DNA of 64,000 nt, taken from contig CAZLNZ010000008.1 of assembly GCA_964561145.1 (NCBI GenBank), positions 1 to 64,000 on the forward strand. The letters run 5' to 3'. Source of the DNA: RUG14300 sp964561145 (GTDB lineage: Bacteria > Bacillota > Clostridia > Christensenellales > CAG-1252). A model generated the notes under the pieces. The model had not been told where the DNA came from, did not search any database, and was given only the letters and a program-made list of their open reading frames with translations. Made by a program: the position numbers and the translations under genes. Below are positions 17,367 to 25,570 of the stretch, piece after piece. The first letter of the stretch is position 1; each line of letters starts with the position of its first letter.

Positions 17367-19199
17367 ATGAGTTTTTTACCTGTATTTAAGAACGAATTTG
17401 AGGGGCAACCTGACTTTATTATGTTGACGGTCGATGCATATGTTGATCATCCTTCTTTTGGTCATGCAATTATTTCGAGATTGATTGAAAGCATGGGGTT
17501 TTCAATTTGTATTATTCCACAACCACAGGTTGATGAAGACTATAAACGCTTTGGGGAGCCCAAATACGCATTTTTAGTATCAGGCGGAGTTGTTGACAGT
17601 ATGGTAAACAACTATACCGTAGCTTTAAAAAAGAGAGATAGAGATGAGTACAGCGAAGGAGGCATCCCGGGTAGACGTCCCGATAGAGCGGTTGCTGTGT
17701 ATTCGAGCAAGGTTAAGGAACTCTACCTCGATAGTTATGTTATTATCGGCGGAATAGAGGCAAGCTTAAGACGCTTTGCACATTATGACTATTGGAACAA
17801 TAGGGTTGAACCGTCGATTCTTGTTCCCTCAAAGGCAGATTTGCTGATGTACGGAATGGGGGAACGGACATGGAAGGAGCTTTTAACCCTAATAAAGAGA
17901 GGTGTTCCGATTCGTAAGCTTAAGGATTTAAGAGGAACCTGTTATTTATCAAACAAAGGGAGCTTTTCAAAAAAACTAGAAAGTATGCTTAACGATGGCA
18001 CCGCTAAATATTGCCCTTCCTTTGATGAAGTTAGGTTGGATAAAAAAGCATATTGTAAGGCTTTTAACATACAAAGTGAAAACATAGATCCTTATATTTC
18101 AAAGGTTTTAGTTCAAAAGCAAGGAGACCTTTTTCTTGTGCAGAACCAACCACAATATCCTTTAAGCACAAAGGAACTTGACGAAGTATATGAGTTACCT
18201 TATGAACGAAAGTATCATTATTCTTATAAAAAGGGAATACCCGCTCTTAAAGAAGTAAAGTTTAGCTTAACATCGGTTAGAGGTTGCTTCGGAGCGTGCA
18301 ACTATTGTGCGATCACTTATCATCAATCCAGACATGTTCAAGCAAGGAGCAAAGAGTCCCTCATTGGAGAGGCGAAAAAACTGGTTCAGGATCCTGAATT
18401 CAAAGGGTATATTCACGATGTCGGAGGTCCTACCGCAAATATAATAATTCCTGCTTGTAAGAAGCAGAGCGATAAGGGTGCTTGTCCCAATAAAACCTGT
18501 ATCGGTTATGAGCCTTGTAATAATTTGACAGTAGATGAAAGTGAATATTTGGATCTTCTTAGGTCATTGAGGGAGCTCGAGGGAGTAAAAAAGGTTTTTG
18601 TTCGCTCCGGAGTTCGTTTCGATTATGTAATGATGGATAAGGATAAGAGCTTTTTGAGAGAGCTTTTAAAATATCACGTTAGCGGTCAGTTGAAGGTTGC
18701 CCCTGAACATAATTCAAATAGGGTACTAAAGCTTATGAATAAGCCGCCCTTTGAAGTGTTTGAAAAGTTCAAAAAAGAGTTTGAGAGAATCAACAAGGAA
18801 CTCGAAAAAAAGCAATATCTTATCCCTTATCTGATTTCCTCTCATCCGGGGTCAACTGTTCAAGATGCAATAAGGCTTGCGGAGTATTTGAAAAGTATAA
18901 AATACGTACCGGAGCAGGTACAAGATTTTTATCCAACCCCTTCCACAAAGTCTACTTGTATGTATTACACGGAAATAAATCCTGATAATATGGAACATGT
19001 TTATGTTCCCAAGACAAAGAGAGAGAAACAAATCCAAAGGGCATTACTTCAGTTCAACCGTCCTGAAAATTACGAAATCGTCAAGCAAGCTTTGCTAGAG
19101 AATAAAAGAGCGGATTTGATAGGGTATTCCGCCAATTGCCTTATTCCTCCATATCCTCCAAACAATGCTGTCAACTTAAGGAAGAAACATAAAAAGTAA
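17367..19199 (+). CDS. YgiQ family radical SAM protein
   Basis: A 610-residue radical SAM protein of the YgiQ/UPF0313 group; no biochemical role is established. An N-terminal B12-binding-like region begins FLPVFKNEFEGQPDFIMLTVDAYVDHP, which matches the family start and fixes the ATG. The Fe-S motif CFGACNYC (CxxxCxxC) lies near residues 306-313 in SVRGCFGACNYCAIT. A second cysteine cluster (CPNKTCIGYEPC) follows near 375. No Shine-Dalgarno precedes the ATG, and a promoter ends 6 nt before it. The lysine-rich tail ends at 19199. Confidence 0.93.
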   Translation: MSFLPVFKNEFEGQPDFIMLTVDAYVDHPSFGHAIISRLIESMGFSICIIPQPQVDEDYKRFGEPKYAFLVSGGVVDSMVNNYTVALKKRDRDEYSEGGIPGRRPDRAVAVYSSKVKELYLDSYVIIGGIEASLRRFAHYDYWNNRVEPSILVPSKADLLMYGMGERTWKELLTLIKRGVPIRKLKDLRGTCYLSNKGSFSKKLESMLNDGTAKYCPSFDEVRLDKKAYCKAFNIQSENIDPYISKVLVQKQGDLFLVQNQPQYPLSTKELDEVYELPYERKYHYSYKKGIPALKEVKFSLTSVRGCFGACNYCAITYHQSRHVQARSKESLIGEAKKLVQDPEFKGYIHDVGGPTANIIIPACKKQSDKGACPNKTCIGYEPCNNLTVDESEYLDLLRSLRELEGVKKVFVRSGVRFDYVMMDKDKSFLRELLKYHVSGQLKVAPEHNSNRVLKLMNKPPFEVFEKFKKEFERINKELEKKQYLIPYLISSHPGSTVQDAIRLAEYLKSIKYVPEQVQDFYPTPSTKSTCMYYTEINPDNMEHVYVPKTKREKQIQRALLQFNRPENYEIVKQALLENKRADLIGYSANCLIPPYPPNNAVNLRKKHKK

Positions 19200-19349
19200 T
19201 CCAAAAATAAGGTTTTATATTGAGCGGAATGAATGTGGTACAACATTTTAATTATAGGGCGGGGCAAGGCTTACACCGCACCATTGTTTTATGTCAACAT
19301 TCCTGTAACAAAATTGTGTATATCCTCATAAATATACCCAAAATACATC

Positions 19350-19436
19350 TAAATGTCATACTGAGCGGAAGAAATTGGTATCAATTTCTGAAGTCGAACC
19401 CTGAAAGGGCGACACTATAGTGTCGGTATCTCATCC
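19350..19436 (+). repeat. Triple-hairpin repeat, copy A
   Basis: Frame TGTCATACTGAGCG ... AGTCGAAC ... GGTATCTCATCC. Hairpin 1 is AGAAATTGGTATCAATTTCT (19370-19389). Hairpin 2 is CCCTGAAAGGG (19399-19409). Hairpin 3 is the 16-nt palindrome CGACACTATAGTGTCG (19410-19425). Confidence 0.9.
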
Positions 19437-19513
19437 ATATTAAGAGAAATGCTATGGTATAACAAAACGATAGAAATAATTTGTTAATGCAGTAATGATG
19501 TAATATAATCGTA

Positions 19514-19540
19514 GGGCGGGTGGCTCGTCTCCCGCCGCAT
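19514..19540. repeat. GGGCGGG/CCCGCC palindrome, copy 1
   Basis: GGGCGGG, short spacer TGGCTCGTCT, CCCGCCGCAT. It is GC-rich against an AT-rich background and recurs at 19830 with the same CTCGTCTCCCGCCGCATT core. Confidence 0.8.
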
Positions 19541-19623
19541 TTTTAAAAGCCGCAAATAACGTAAAGGTAGACGTCTACACGTATTTCCTATCGTTTGATG
19601 TTACTTTTAAGAAATATTATACC

Positions 19624-19706
19624 TAAATGTCATACTGAGCGGAAGGTGAAGCCTGCAGTCGAACCGCGTAGAGGCGACACTTTGGTGTCGGTATCTCATC
19701 CGCATT
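19624..19706 (+). repeat. Triple-hairpin repeat, copy B
   Basis: Same frame as copy A with different stems: hairpin 1 AGGT-GAA-GCCT, hairpin 2 CGC...GCG, hairpin 3 CGACAC-TTTG-GTGTCG. The outer frame (TGTCATACTGAGCGGAAG, CAGTCGAAC, GGTATCTCATCC) is kept. Confidence 0.88.
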
Positions 19707-19829
19707 ATTATACTAACAAAGAACCATTACGAGTCATACTTCAACATTGGTATCCACATTGAAGTTAATACCATGATATATAAAATAGACAATAAGATAT
19801 GTTACTAACGCAGTAATAATGTTATTGTA

Positions 19830-19856
19830 GGGCGGGGGCTCGTCTCCCGCCGCATT
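19830..19856. repeat. GGGCGGG/CCCGCC palindrome, copy 2
   Basis: Second copy of the GC-rich palindrome, with one base fewer in the spacer. The preceding 40 nt (ACTAACGCAGTAATAATG) also resemble those before copy 1 (TTAATGCAGTAATGATG), so a larger unit is duplicated. Confidence 0.8.
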
Positions 19857-20093
19857 CTTGTAATAATGACTGACTCCAGTGACGAAAGGCAAAACTCGGA
19901 GTCTAATGATAAAGAAATAAGTGCACAATGCTTTTAATAGAAGGTACTGTGTTCTTTTTTGTTAATCAGATTCAATTTCTTAGTTTTTTTGAAAGACTAT
20001 TCTAAAGACGATAATAATTTCATAATATTTTCGTGAGGATAGGACCTTATTCGACAGTACTCGTCGTGATAAGTTTGTATTGGAGGTATATAA

Positions 20094-20837
20094 TTGTTCA
20101 AGGTCGTAAGAATAAAACCTATCTGGGTTGCAGTTATTCTAATATTGATAATCTGTACAATGTTTGGAACCTTATCGTATTGCTTTGCTGAAAAGTATGA
20201 TGAACTCCCTATTTATTGTACCGATGATGAAAATAGGATTGCAATTAGTTTTGATGCAGCCTGGGGTGCCGATAAGACTACATTGATTGTTGATATATGT
20301 AAAAGTTATGGAATAGAAGCTACGTTTTTTCTAACCGGGTTTTGGATAGATGATTATCCGCAAGAGGTCAAGTATATTTACAATAGCGGTTTTGAAATAG
20401 GAAATCATAGTCGAAACCACTATGATATGGCAAATCTTAGTGATGATAAGATGAAAAGCGAGTTGGAATACGTTAATGCAAAAGTAAAGGAATTGACCGG
20501 GGTAACACCAAAGGTGTTCAGACCACCTTTCGGCTCATATTCAAAAAAGCTTGTAAAAATGGTACAGAAACAAGAGATGAGTTGTATTCAATGGAGCGTA
20601 GATAGTCTTGATTGGAAGGGATTATCTAAAGATGAGTTGGTTAATCGGGTTCTAAAGAATCTTAAAGGCGGAGATATTATTCTTTGTCATAATAACAGCG
20701 ATCATATCGTAGAGGCGTTACCCGAGATAATTGAAGGCGGAATAAGCAAAGGACTTAAGTTCGTAAAAATAAGCGAACTGATTTACAAGGACAATTATAT
20801 AATCGACAACACCGGGAAACAGATTTCCCAAGGCTAA
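20094..20837 (+). CDS. Polysaccharide deacetylase, PdaB-like
   Basis: A 247-residue protein with an N-terminal membrane anchor (about 9-32) and a NodB homology domain. Motifs: ISFDAAWG (motif 1, where PdaB-type proteins also have one Asp fewer than classical NodB), HSRNH (metal ligands), RPPFGSYS, WSVDSLDW and a late His in LCHNNSDH. The start is a TTG at 20094 with GGAGG at 20082-20086; no ATG fits as well. PdaB proteins act in spore or wall peptidoglycan; since motif 1 is altered, catalytic activity is uncertain. It lies 9 nt before the SSB-like gene. Confidence 0.85.
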   Translation: MFKVVRIKPIWVAVILILIICTMFGTLSYCFAEKYDELPIYCTDDENRIAISFDAAWGADKTTLIVDICKSYGIEATFFLTGFWIDDYPQEVKYIYNSGFEIGNHSRNHYDMANLSDDKMKSELEYVNAKVKELTGVTPKVFRPPFGSYSKKLVKMVQKQEMSCIQWSVDSLDWKGLSKDELVNRVLKNLKGGDIILCHNNSDHIVEALPEIIEGGISKGLKFVKISELIYKDNYIIDNTGKQISQG

Positions 20838-20846
20838 AGGAGGCAT

Positions 20847-21494
20847 ATGAGCTACGAAGAAAACAACAAAGTAACACTATCAGGAGAGATTATCAAAGAA
20901 CCTCAATATAGTCATGAGGTTATGGGTGAAGGATTTTACGAATTTACATTGTCTGTGAAAAGGCTGTCGGGACAATGTGATTATGTACCTATCACAATTT
21001 CAGAAAGACTGATGGACGGAATTTCGCTCCAATCCGGTAATTACATAACCGTGACCGGTCAATTTAGATCTTATAATAAGCAGTGTGAGAATAAGAGTAA
21101 GCTTATGTTAACGGTATTTGCACGAAGTATCGGTCCGTTTGATGAGGAAATCAATCCTAACTCAATATATCTGTCGGGGTATATATGCAAGGAGCCTATG
21201 TATAGAACAACCCCATTTAAACGTGAGATATGCGATATGTTAATTGCCGTAAATCGTGCCTATAACAAATCCGATTACATTCCGTGTATCGCATGGGGTA
21301 GAAATGCCAGATATGTAAACACACTTAAGGTCGGTGATAGAATAGACTTGAGCGGAAGAATACAGTCAAGAGAGTATCAAAAGGAAGAGGGTGGAACCTT
21401 GCTTACTAAAACCGCTTATGAAGTAAGTATATCATTTTTGAAAACCGATGCACGAGAGAATTTGATTTTTAATATGAAAAGAACAACCGCATAA
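20847..21494 (+). CDS. Double OB-fold SSB-like protein
   Basis: A 215-residue protein with two successive SSB-type OB folds. The first is about 7-95 (KVTLSGEIIKEPQYSHEV ... YEFTLSVKRLSGQCDYVPITI). The second is about 102-205 (SIYLSGYICKEPMYRTT ... CDMLIAVNRAYNKSDYIPCIAWG). It lacks the acidic C-terminal tip by which ordinary SSB recruits partners, so it is not the housekeeping SSB. Similar tandem-OB proteins occur in clostridia; the role is unknown. Shine-Dalgarno AAAGGAGG. It ends the transcript with the deacetylase, just before a terminator. Confidence 0.82.
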   Translation: MSYEENNKVTLSGEIIKEPQYSHEVMGEGFYEFTLSVKRLSGQCDYVPITISERLMDGISLQSGNYITVTGQFRSYNKQCENKSKLMLTVFARSIGPFDEEINPNSIYLSGYICKEPMYRTTPFKREICDMLIAVNRAYNKSDYIPCIAWGRNARYVNTLKVGDRIDLSGRIQSREYQKEEGGTLLTKTAYEVSISFLKTDARENLIFNMKRTTA

Positions 21495-21540
21495 TGAAGG
21501 ATATAAACAGAGTTATAATGTCATAATCCTTTTTTTGTTG

Positions 21541-21567
21541 GCTCCTCTTATATTGAGGAGCTTTTTT
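21541..21567 (+). terminator. Rho-independent terminator
   Basis: GCTCCTC (21541-21547), 7-nt loop, GAGGAGC (21555-21561), then six T. Confidence 0.92.
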
Positions 21568-21621
21568 GTAGCTGAATAGCAACTCTTTGCGGTTTAAAGA
21601 TTAAAGAATTGTTAAAAGGAC

Positions 21622-21650
21622 TTGAATGATTTGAATTCATATGTTATAAT
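21622..21650 (+). promoter_or_regulatory. Sigma-A-type promoter for the EndA-type nuclease
   Basis: TTGAAT (21622-21627), 17-bp spacer, TATAAT (21645-21650). The start site would be near 21657, leaving a 5' leader of about 90 nt before the ATG at 21749. Confidence 0.8.
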
Positions 21651-21748
21651 GTTGAAAAATCATAAATGATCTTACAAACAAGCCAATTGTTGTAAACAGA
21701 AACACATATATATTGCAAAATTCGTTGCATACTCTTTAAGGAGAAATT

Positions 21749-24193
21749 ATGAGAAAGAAAAACATTACACGTTACATTGCACTAGTTCTTGTCGTTGCAT
21801 TACTCATAAGCATTACTTCGGCTTTCGGCGGTTTAACTGTTTCCTATGCTCAAACAGATTACTATGCCGATATCACGGCGGTTGGAGGAGAGGCGCTATT
21901 AGGGCAACTTCACGATTTGATTACCAAAACTCACAAAAAGTATACTTCTTATGATAATTGTAAGACACCTTCCATTATTTTAAAAACGGATGGTGGAACC
22001 GATGGCAATGTTATGGAGTTTTACTCTCAAGCCAATATTTCATCCAAATGGGGTGGTGGAAATCTAGGCACTTGGAATCGTGAGCACGTGTGGTGTCAAA
22101 GCTTATCAGGTGGATTATGGGGTACCTCGGGTGGTGGCAGCGATCTTCACCATATAAGACCTGTTGAATCGGGCTTAAACTCTGCCAGAGGAAATAATAA
22201 ATACGGTGAATTGTATAGCCGTGAAGAATATAAAGTGTATTACGAGGATTCCTCGAACAAGCCTGTCGCTCTCGGCGGGTACAATAATAAGAGTTCAAAG
22301 GTGTTCGAACCTTTGGACAATGTAAAAGGTGATGTCGCAAGAATTGTGATGTATATGTACACTCACTATAACACTTACAGCAACGTTGGCGGAACAACCA
22401 ATGGTAGTGGTGGTTCCTTCGGAACACTTAAGTTTACATATGTAGTTGACGCCAACACCGAGGCAGAAGCAATTGCGATGCTCCTTAAGTGGAACAGAGA
22501 GGACCCTGTTGATGATATCGAACGTAATCGTAACGATGCGGTTTTTGAGATTCAAGGTAATCGTAACCCCTTTATCGATAATGAAAACTATGCCGATTTG
22601 ATTTGGGGAGATGCAGCTGTTCTTCCCGACTTGGAAGATATTAAGGTATCACCCGATGATATAACCTTGAATATCGGACAAAGCAAACAATTATTTGTTA
22701 AAATTACTCCCTCGGGTGCAGACGGAAGAGTCACTTGGACATCTCAAGATGAAAGCATCGCAACGGTTACAGCTTCCGGTATCGTAACCGCAAAGGGTGA
22801 AGGAACAACATTTATTCATGCAACCTCTGTTGTGGATTCCGATATAGACGATATGGCACTGGTTACAGTTGAGAAATCGAGTGCGGGAGATGCATCCGGA
22901 GGAGAGGTAAGATACCTGACTATAGATGCCTCTTGCTTTGAAATGACGGCAGGTTATAATTTTAAGACTTGGTATTCTAGCGGCTGTTCAGGATTTGCTT
23001 TCATTTACGGTGGTAGTGATTCATATCCTGTAGGCAACTACATGCAGTTCAATGTAAGCCAGAGTAGTTATTATTTGGCAAGCAACATAGGTCTTGCCGG
23101 TCGAATTACCTCCGTAACTGCCAAGATTAATAAAGATTCTGAAAGACCTTGGAAGCTTTTGACCTCTTCAACCGCTTATACCGCAGTTAACGGAGCACCT
23201 ACAAACGGTAATGATTGGGGTACAAAGACAGTTACCTTAGAGGGCGTAACCTGGGAGGTTACCGGAAATGATAACTATTTTGCTTTAGTTTATGCATTAA
23301 ATTCCACTAAAGGTGCTTGTTACCTAGATAGCATTACTGTAGAGTACGTGGTAGATACCGGAGATACTCCGGATCCTAACCCCGACCCTAAGTTTTCCGG
23401 GATTGAGATTACGCCAGAAAGTATTATCCTTGACGAGGAAAATGCGGATGAGCAAAGCATTAGAGATGCAATAACAGTAAATGCACTTTATGACGATGGT
23501 AGCAAGAAGGTTGTAACCGATTATGAGATTTCAGGTTTTAAGCAAGGTGTATTCACTGAGCAAGATGTCAAGATTTCTTGGGGGGAAACAGAAGCGACTG
23601 TCAAAGTGAAGATAAATGAGAAGGTTGTAATCGATCCCGAAGCAAAACTATCCGGATTGGAATCTTCATTTTCTTTCGTAACCCTCGAGGAGGGAAGTGC
23701 TAGTATAGAGATTATTAAAAATGCTATAACGGTAAAAGCAGTTTATGCCGATGGGACAAAAAAGACAATAACAGATTACGAGATAAGCGGATTTAAGGCA
23801 GATATCTTTACCGAGCAATCGATTGAAATCTCTTGGAACGGAGTTAAAACTACAATATCCGTAATTATCATGAAGAATGCTGTTGAAAATACCAATATCT
23901 TGGCTTTTGTTTCGGCAGTTAACAATATAAATGCTAATGATACACCTTATGTCTATTATCAGACAATAACTAAAGCAATTGAAAAGTACAATAAGCTTTC
24001 CGATGAAGAGAAAGCGGATCAAGAAGTTGTTACTTCAGTCGGCTCATTGACTGCGGCAATTGCCGATTACAATTCCTTGGCGTCAGACATAAACGAGCAA
24101 TCTAACGTTGCCGCCGAGGTTGCAACAAATAGTGCCGCAACCTTTATATCCCTCGCTGCTGTTATATTGTATATTATCAAGCATTTACTGTAA
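21749..24193 (+). CDS. Secreted EndA/endonuclease I-type nuclease with Ig-like domains
   Basis: An 814-residue secreted, wall- or membrane-anchored nuclease. It has a signal peptide (about 1-35). The endonuclease I domain (about 40-285) carries WNREHVWCQS and SDLHHIRPVESGLNSARGNNKYGE, the metal-binding HNH-like core. A Big_2 Ig domain (about 297-375, ending GIVTAKGEGTTFI) and a beta-rich domain (about 390-545) follow. Two copies of an Ig-like repeat (about 555-640 and 645-725) share TDYEISGF and FTEQ.x.ISW. A short helical stretch leads to a C-terminal hydrophobic segment (about 795-814). Shine-Dalgarno AAGGAG. It shares a transcript with the lipoprotein downstream. Confidence 0.92.
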   Translation: MRKKNITRYIALVLVVALLISITSAFGGLTVSYAQTDYYADITAVGGEALLGQLHDLITKTHKKYTSYDNCKTPSIILKTDGGTDGNVMEFYSQANISSKWGGGNLGTWNREHVWCQSLSGGLWGTSGGGSDLHHIRPVESGLNSARGNNKYGELYSREEYKVYYEDSSNKPVALGGYNNKSSKVFEPLDNVKGDVARIVMYMYTHYNTYSNVGGTTNGSGGSFGTLKFTYVVDANTEAEAIAMLLKWNREDPVDDIERNRNDAVFEIQGNRNPFIDNENYADLIWGDAAVLPDLEDIKVSPDDITLNIGQSKQLFVKITPSGADGRVTWTSQDESIATVTASGIVTAKGEGTTFIHATSVVDSDIDDMALVTVEKSSAGDASGGEVRYLTIDASCFEMTAGYNFKTWYSSGCSGFAFIYGGSDSYPVGNYMQFNVSQSSYYLASNIGLAGRITSVTAKINKDSERPWKLLTSSTAYTAVNGAPTNGNDWGTKTVTLEGVTWEVTGNDNYFALVYALNSTKGACYLDSITVEYVVDTGDTPDPNPDPKFSGIEITPESIILDEENADEQSIRDAITVNALYDDGSKKVVTDYEISGFKQGVFTEQDVKISWGETEATVKVKINEKVVIDPEAKLSGLESSFSFVTLEEGSASIEIIKNAITVKAVYADGTKKTITDYEISGFKADIFTEQSIEISWNGVKTTISVIIMKNAVENTNILAFVSAVNNINANDTPYVYYQTITKAIEKYNKLSDEEKADQEVVTSVGSLTAAIADYNSLASDINEQSNVAAEVATNSAATFISLAAVILYIIKHLL

Positions 24194-24205
24194 GGAGAAA
24201 CGAAT

Positions 24206-24787
24206 ATGAAAAAAGCGATATCGATTTTAATTATTATGCTGTTGACTGTAACGCTATTTTGTGCTTGCGATGAAAGTGCTGTAAATCTTGACGATATAAA
24301 TGCAATGCTTAACAAGGAATATAGCGGTTGGACGATTTCAACATCGACGTTATATAATAGTGTTAGATTGGATAGTGAATACATTGTCGCGAAGGTCGAA
24401 GGTCAAACTGAAATATCATATTCTGTCGAGCAACTTAACGAGCTTTCACTTGAGGCAAACCAAGATTTTAAGAGTGTAAAGACCGGTAATGTCATTGTAA
24501 AAGACGGAAAAGTCTTATCCTCCGATGGAGCAGAGCTATTCTTAGACCTAAGCGGAATGGAAAGCATTGGTTTGAATTTCAAGTCTAAGTATTTTGAGGG
24601 AATCAATAAGACTTCTTCGGCATTTTCTGCCAAAGTAAAGGATATCAACGGATTTATGGGTAAAGAAATCGATGCAACCTCTATGACAGTCGGGGCTAGT
24701 TTTAACGCCAACGGCTTTGTATACATAAAATTGAACTATACGACATCCAAAGGTGCTATAGTTACAACCGAGTATATATTTGATTAA
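24206..24787 (+). CDS. Lipoprotein of unknown function
   Basis: A 193-residue exported protein with a type II signal and lipobox LFCAC (Cys about 20). The mature part is beta-rich with no motif I recognise. It starts 12 nt after the EndA-type gene with Shine-Dalgarno AAGGAG, so it is very likely co-transcribed and may act at the surface with the nuclease. No homology to a named family is claimed. Confidence 0.8.
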   Translation: MKKAISILIIMLLTVTLFCACDESAVNLDDINAMLNKEYSGWTISTSTLYNSVRLDSEYIVAKVEGQTEISYSVEQLNELSLEANQDFKSVKTGNVIVKDGKVLSSDGAELFLDLSGMESIGLNFKSKYFEGINKTSSAFSAKVKDINGFMGKEIDATSMTVGASFNANGFVYIKLNYTTSKGAIVTTEYIFD

Positions 24788-24838
24788 CAGAATCATAGTT
24801 CCTTTCGATAAATAATACTGAAAATGTCAAAAAGGGGC

Positions 24839-24867
24839 TTGAAATAATTACTTTGAGAGTATATAAT
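24839..24867 (+). promoter_or_regulatory. Strong promoter upstream of the ABC/nuclease operon
   Basis: TTGAAA (24839-24844), exactly 17 bp, TATAAT (24862-24867). Transcription should start near 24874, about 335 nt before the first gene (25209). Confidence 0.85.
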
Positions 24868-24873
24868 ATATAT

Positions 24874-25208
24874 GACCCCAAAAATGAAAGGGCATATATG
24901 TAAATTGCTAAGTGTTAAAATTAAGTTAAAGTATTAATCGAAATTTGTTGATTTTTCTCCTGATAGGTGTTAGAATTGACTTGTTAAGATTAGCTTAACA
25001 AAAAAATGGAGCGTGAGTAACAAAATGACAAAACTGCTTTGCCAACAACAAACAAATAAGTCATATAACATTTGTAACGTATTTTTCTTACGCCCCACTG
25101 GCAATAGTATAGTAAATGAGTACAAAAAGTAGATTGATTTGCTTTTTGTACTTTTTTGTTTATAGAGTATCTCTTTAAGAGAAACAGTATTATAAAAAAG
25201 GAGCAGTT
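24874..25208 (+). promoter_or_regulatory. Long untranslated leader or small RNA region
   Basis: No credible gene lies between 24788 and 25208. The region holds a perfect 8-bp dyad TTGTTAAG-ATTAG-CTTAACAA (24981-25001), a long-range helix GGAGCGTGAG (25008-25017) with CTTACGCCCC (25087-25096), and a terminator-like hairpin (25119-25157). It matches no riboswitch class I can recall. It could be an attenuated leader or an independent RNA of up to about 285 nt. Confidence 0.55.
25119..25157 (+). terminator. Terminator-like hairpin inside the leader
   Basis: AGTACAAAAAG (25119-25129) is perfectly complementary to CTTTTTGTACT (25142-25152), followed by T residues. It lies between the promoter at 24839 and the first gene at 25209, so it either ends a small RNA or acts as an attenuator. 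Confidence 0.8.
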
Positions 25209-25568
25209 ATGAGTATTGGCTTATTACTTCTTAATGGATTGAAGGCAGTTGACTTTGGTTTCTTTATTGGTTGTGCAGTTGTTATCGTATTGATCATTGC
25301 CGTATACTTTTTGATACCTGTTTTTAACAAAAAACAATATGCTGAACAAAGAGAAAATCTTAAAAAGCGTGAAGCAGCGTTTAATGCTAATAGAAGATCA
25401 GTCCCGCAAGAAGGGGATTCTTTGAACGGTATAGATGCTCAAGATAATCTTGTTGATAACGTAGCTAGTTCTGCTGAGATGGATAGTATCAGTGACGGTC
25501 AAACAGAGGCAATAGAAGAACTTCAAGAGATAGAATGTAATTCAGCCAACGAAGGTGAAAACGACTAA
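25209..25568 (+). CDS. Small membrane protein, function unknown
   Basis: A 119-residue protein with one membrane segment (about 15-40, GFFIGCAVVIVLIIAVYFLIP), a short basic juxtamembrane part and an acidic, low-complexity C-terminal tail (about 65-119). Shine-Dalgarno AAGGAGC. It is first in the operon with the ABC importer and is separated by 2 nt from the next gene. The one-helix plus acidic-tail design suggests an accessory or scaffold role, but I recognise no family. Confidence 0.78.
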   Translation: MSIGLLLLNGLKAVDFGFFIGCAVVIVLIIAVYFLIPVFNKKQYAEQRENLKKREAAFNANRRSVPQEGDSLNGIDAQDNLVDNVASSAEMDSISDGQTEAIEELQEIECNSANEGEND

Positions 25569-25570
25569 TA

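Larger units (their letters stand above)
19200..20093. other. Repeat-rich intergenic region
   Basis: About 0.9 kb without a credible gene; short open frames here have no family resemblance or ribosome site. It holds two triple-hairpin elements (19350-19436, 19624-19706), two GGGCGGG/CCCGCC palindromes (19514-19536, 19830-19852), a third degenerate copy near 19256-19285 and a 12-bp palindrome at 19567-19578. Confidence 0.8.

Noticed and set aside
19567..19578. 12-bp palindrome GTAGACGTCTAC
   Set aside because: Single isolated occurrence in non-coding DNA; a palindrome of this length is not convincing alone.
24872..24937. 21-codon leader peptide from ATG 24872
   Set aside because: The ATG lies only 4 nt after the -10 box, upstream of the expected transcript start, and has no ribosome site.
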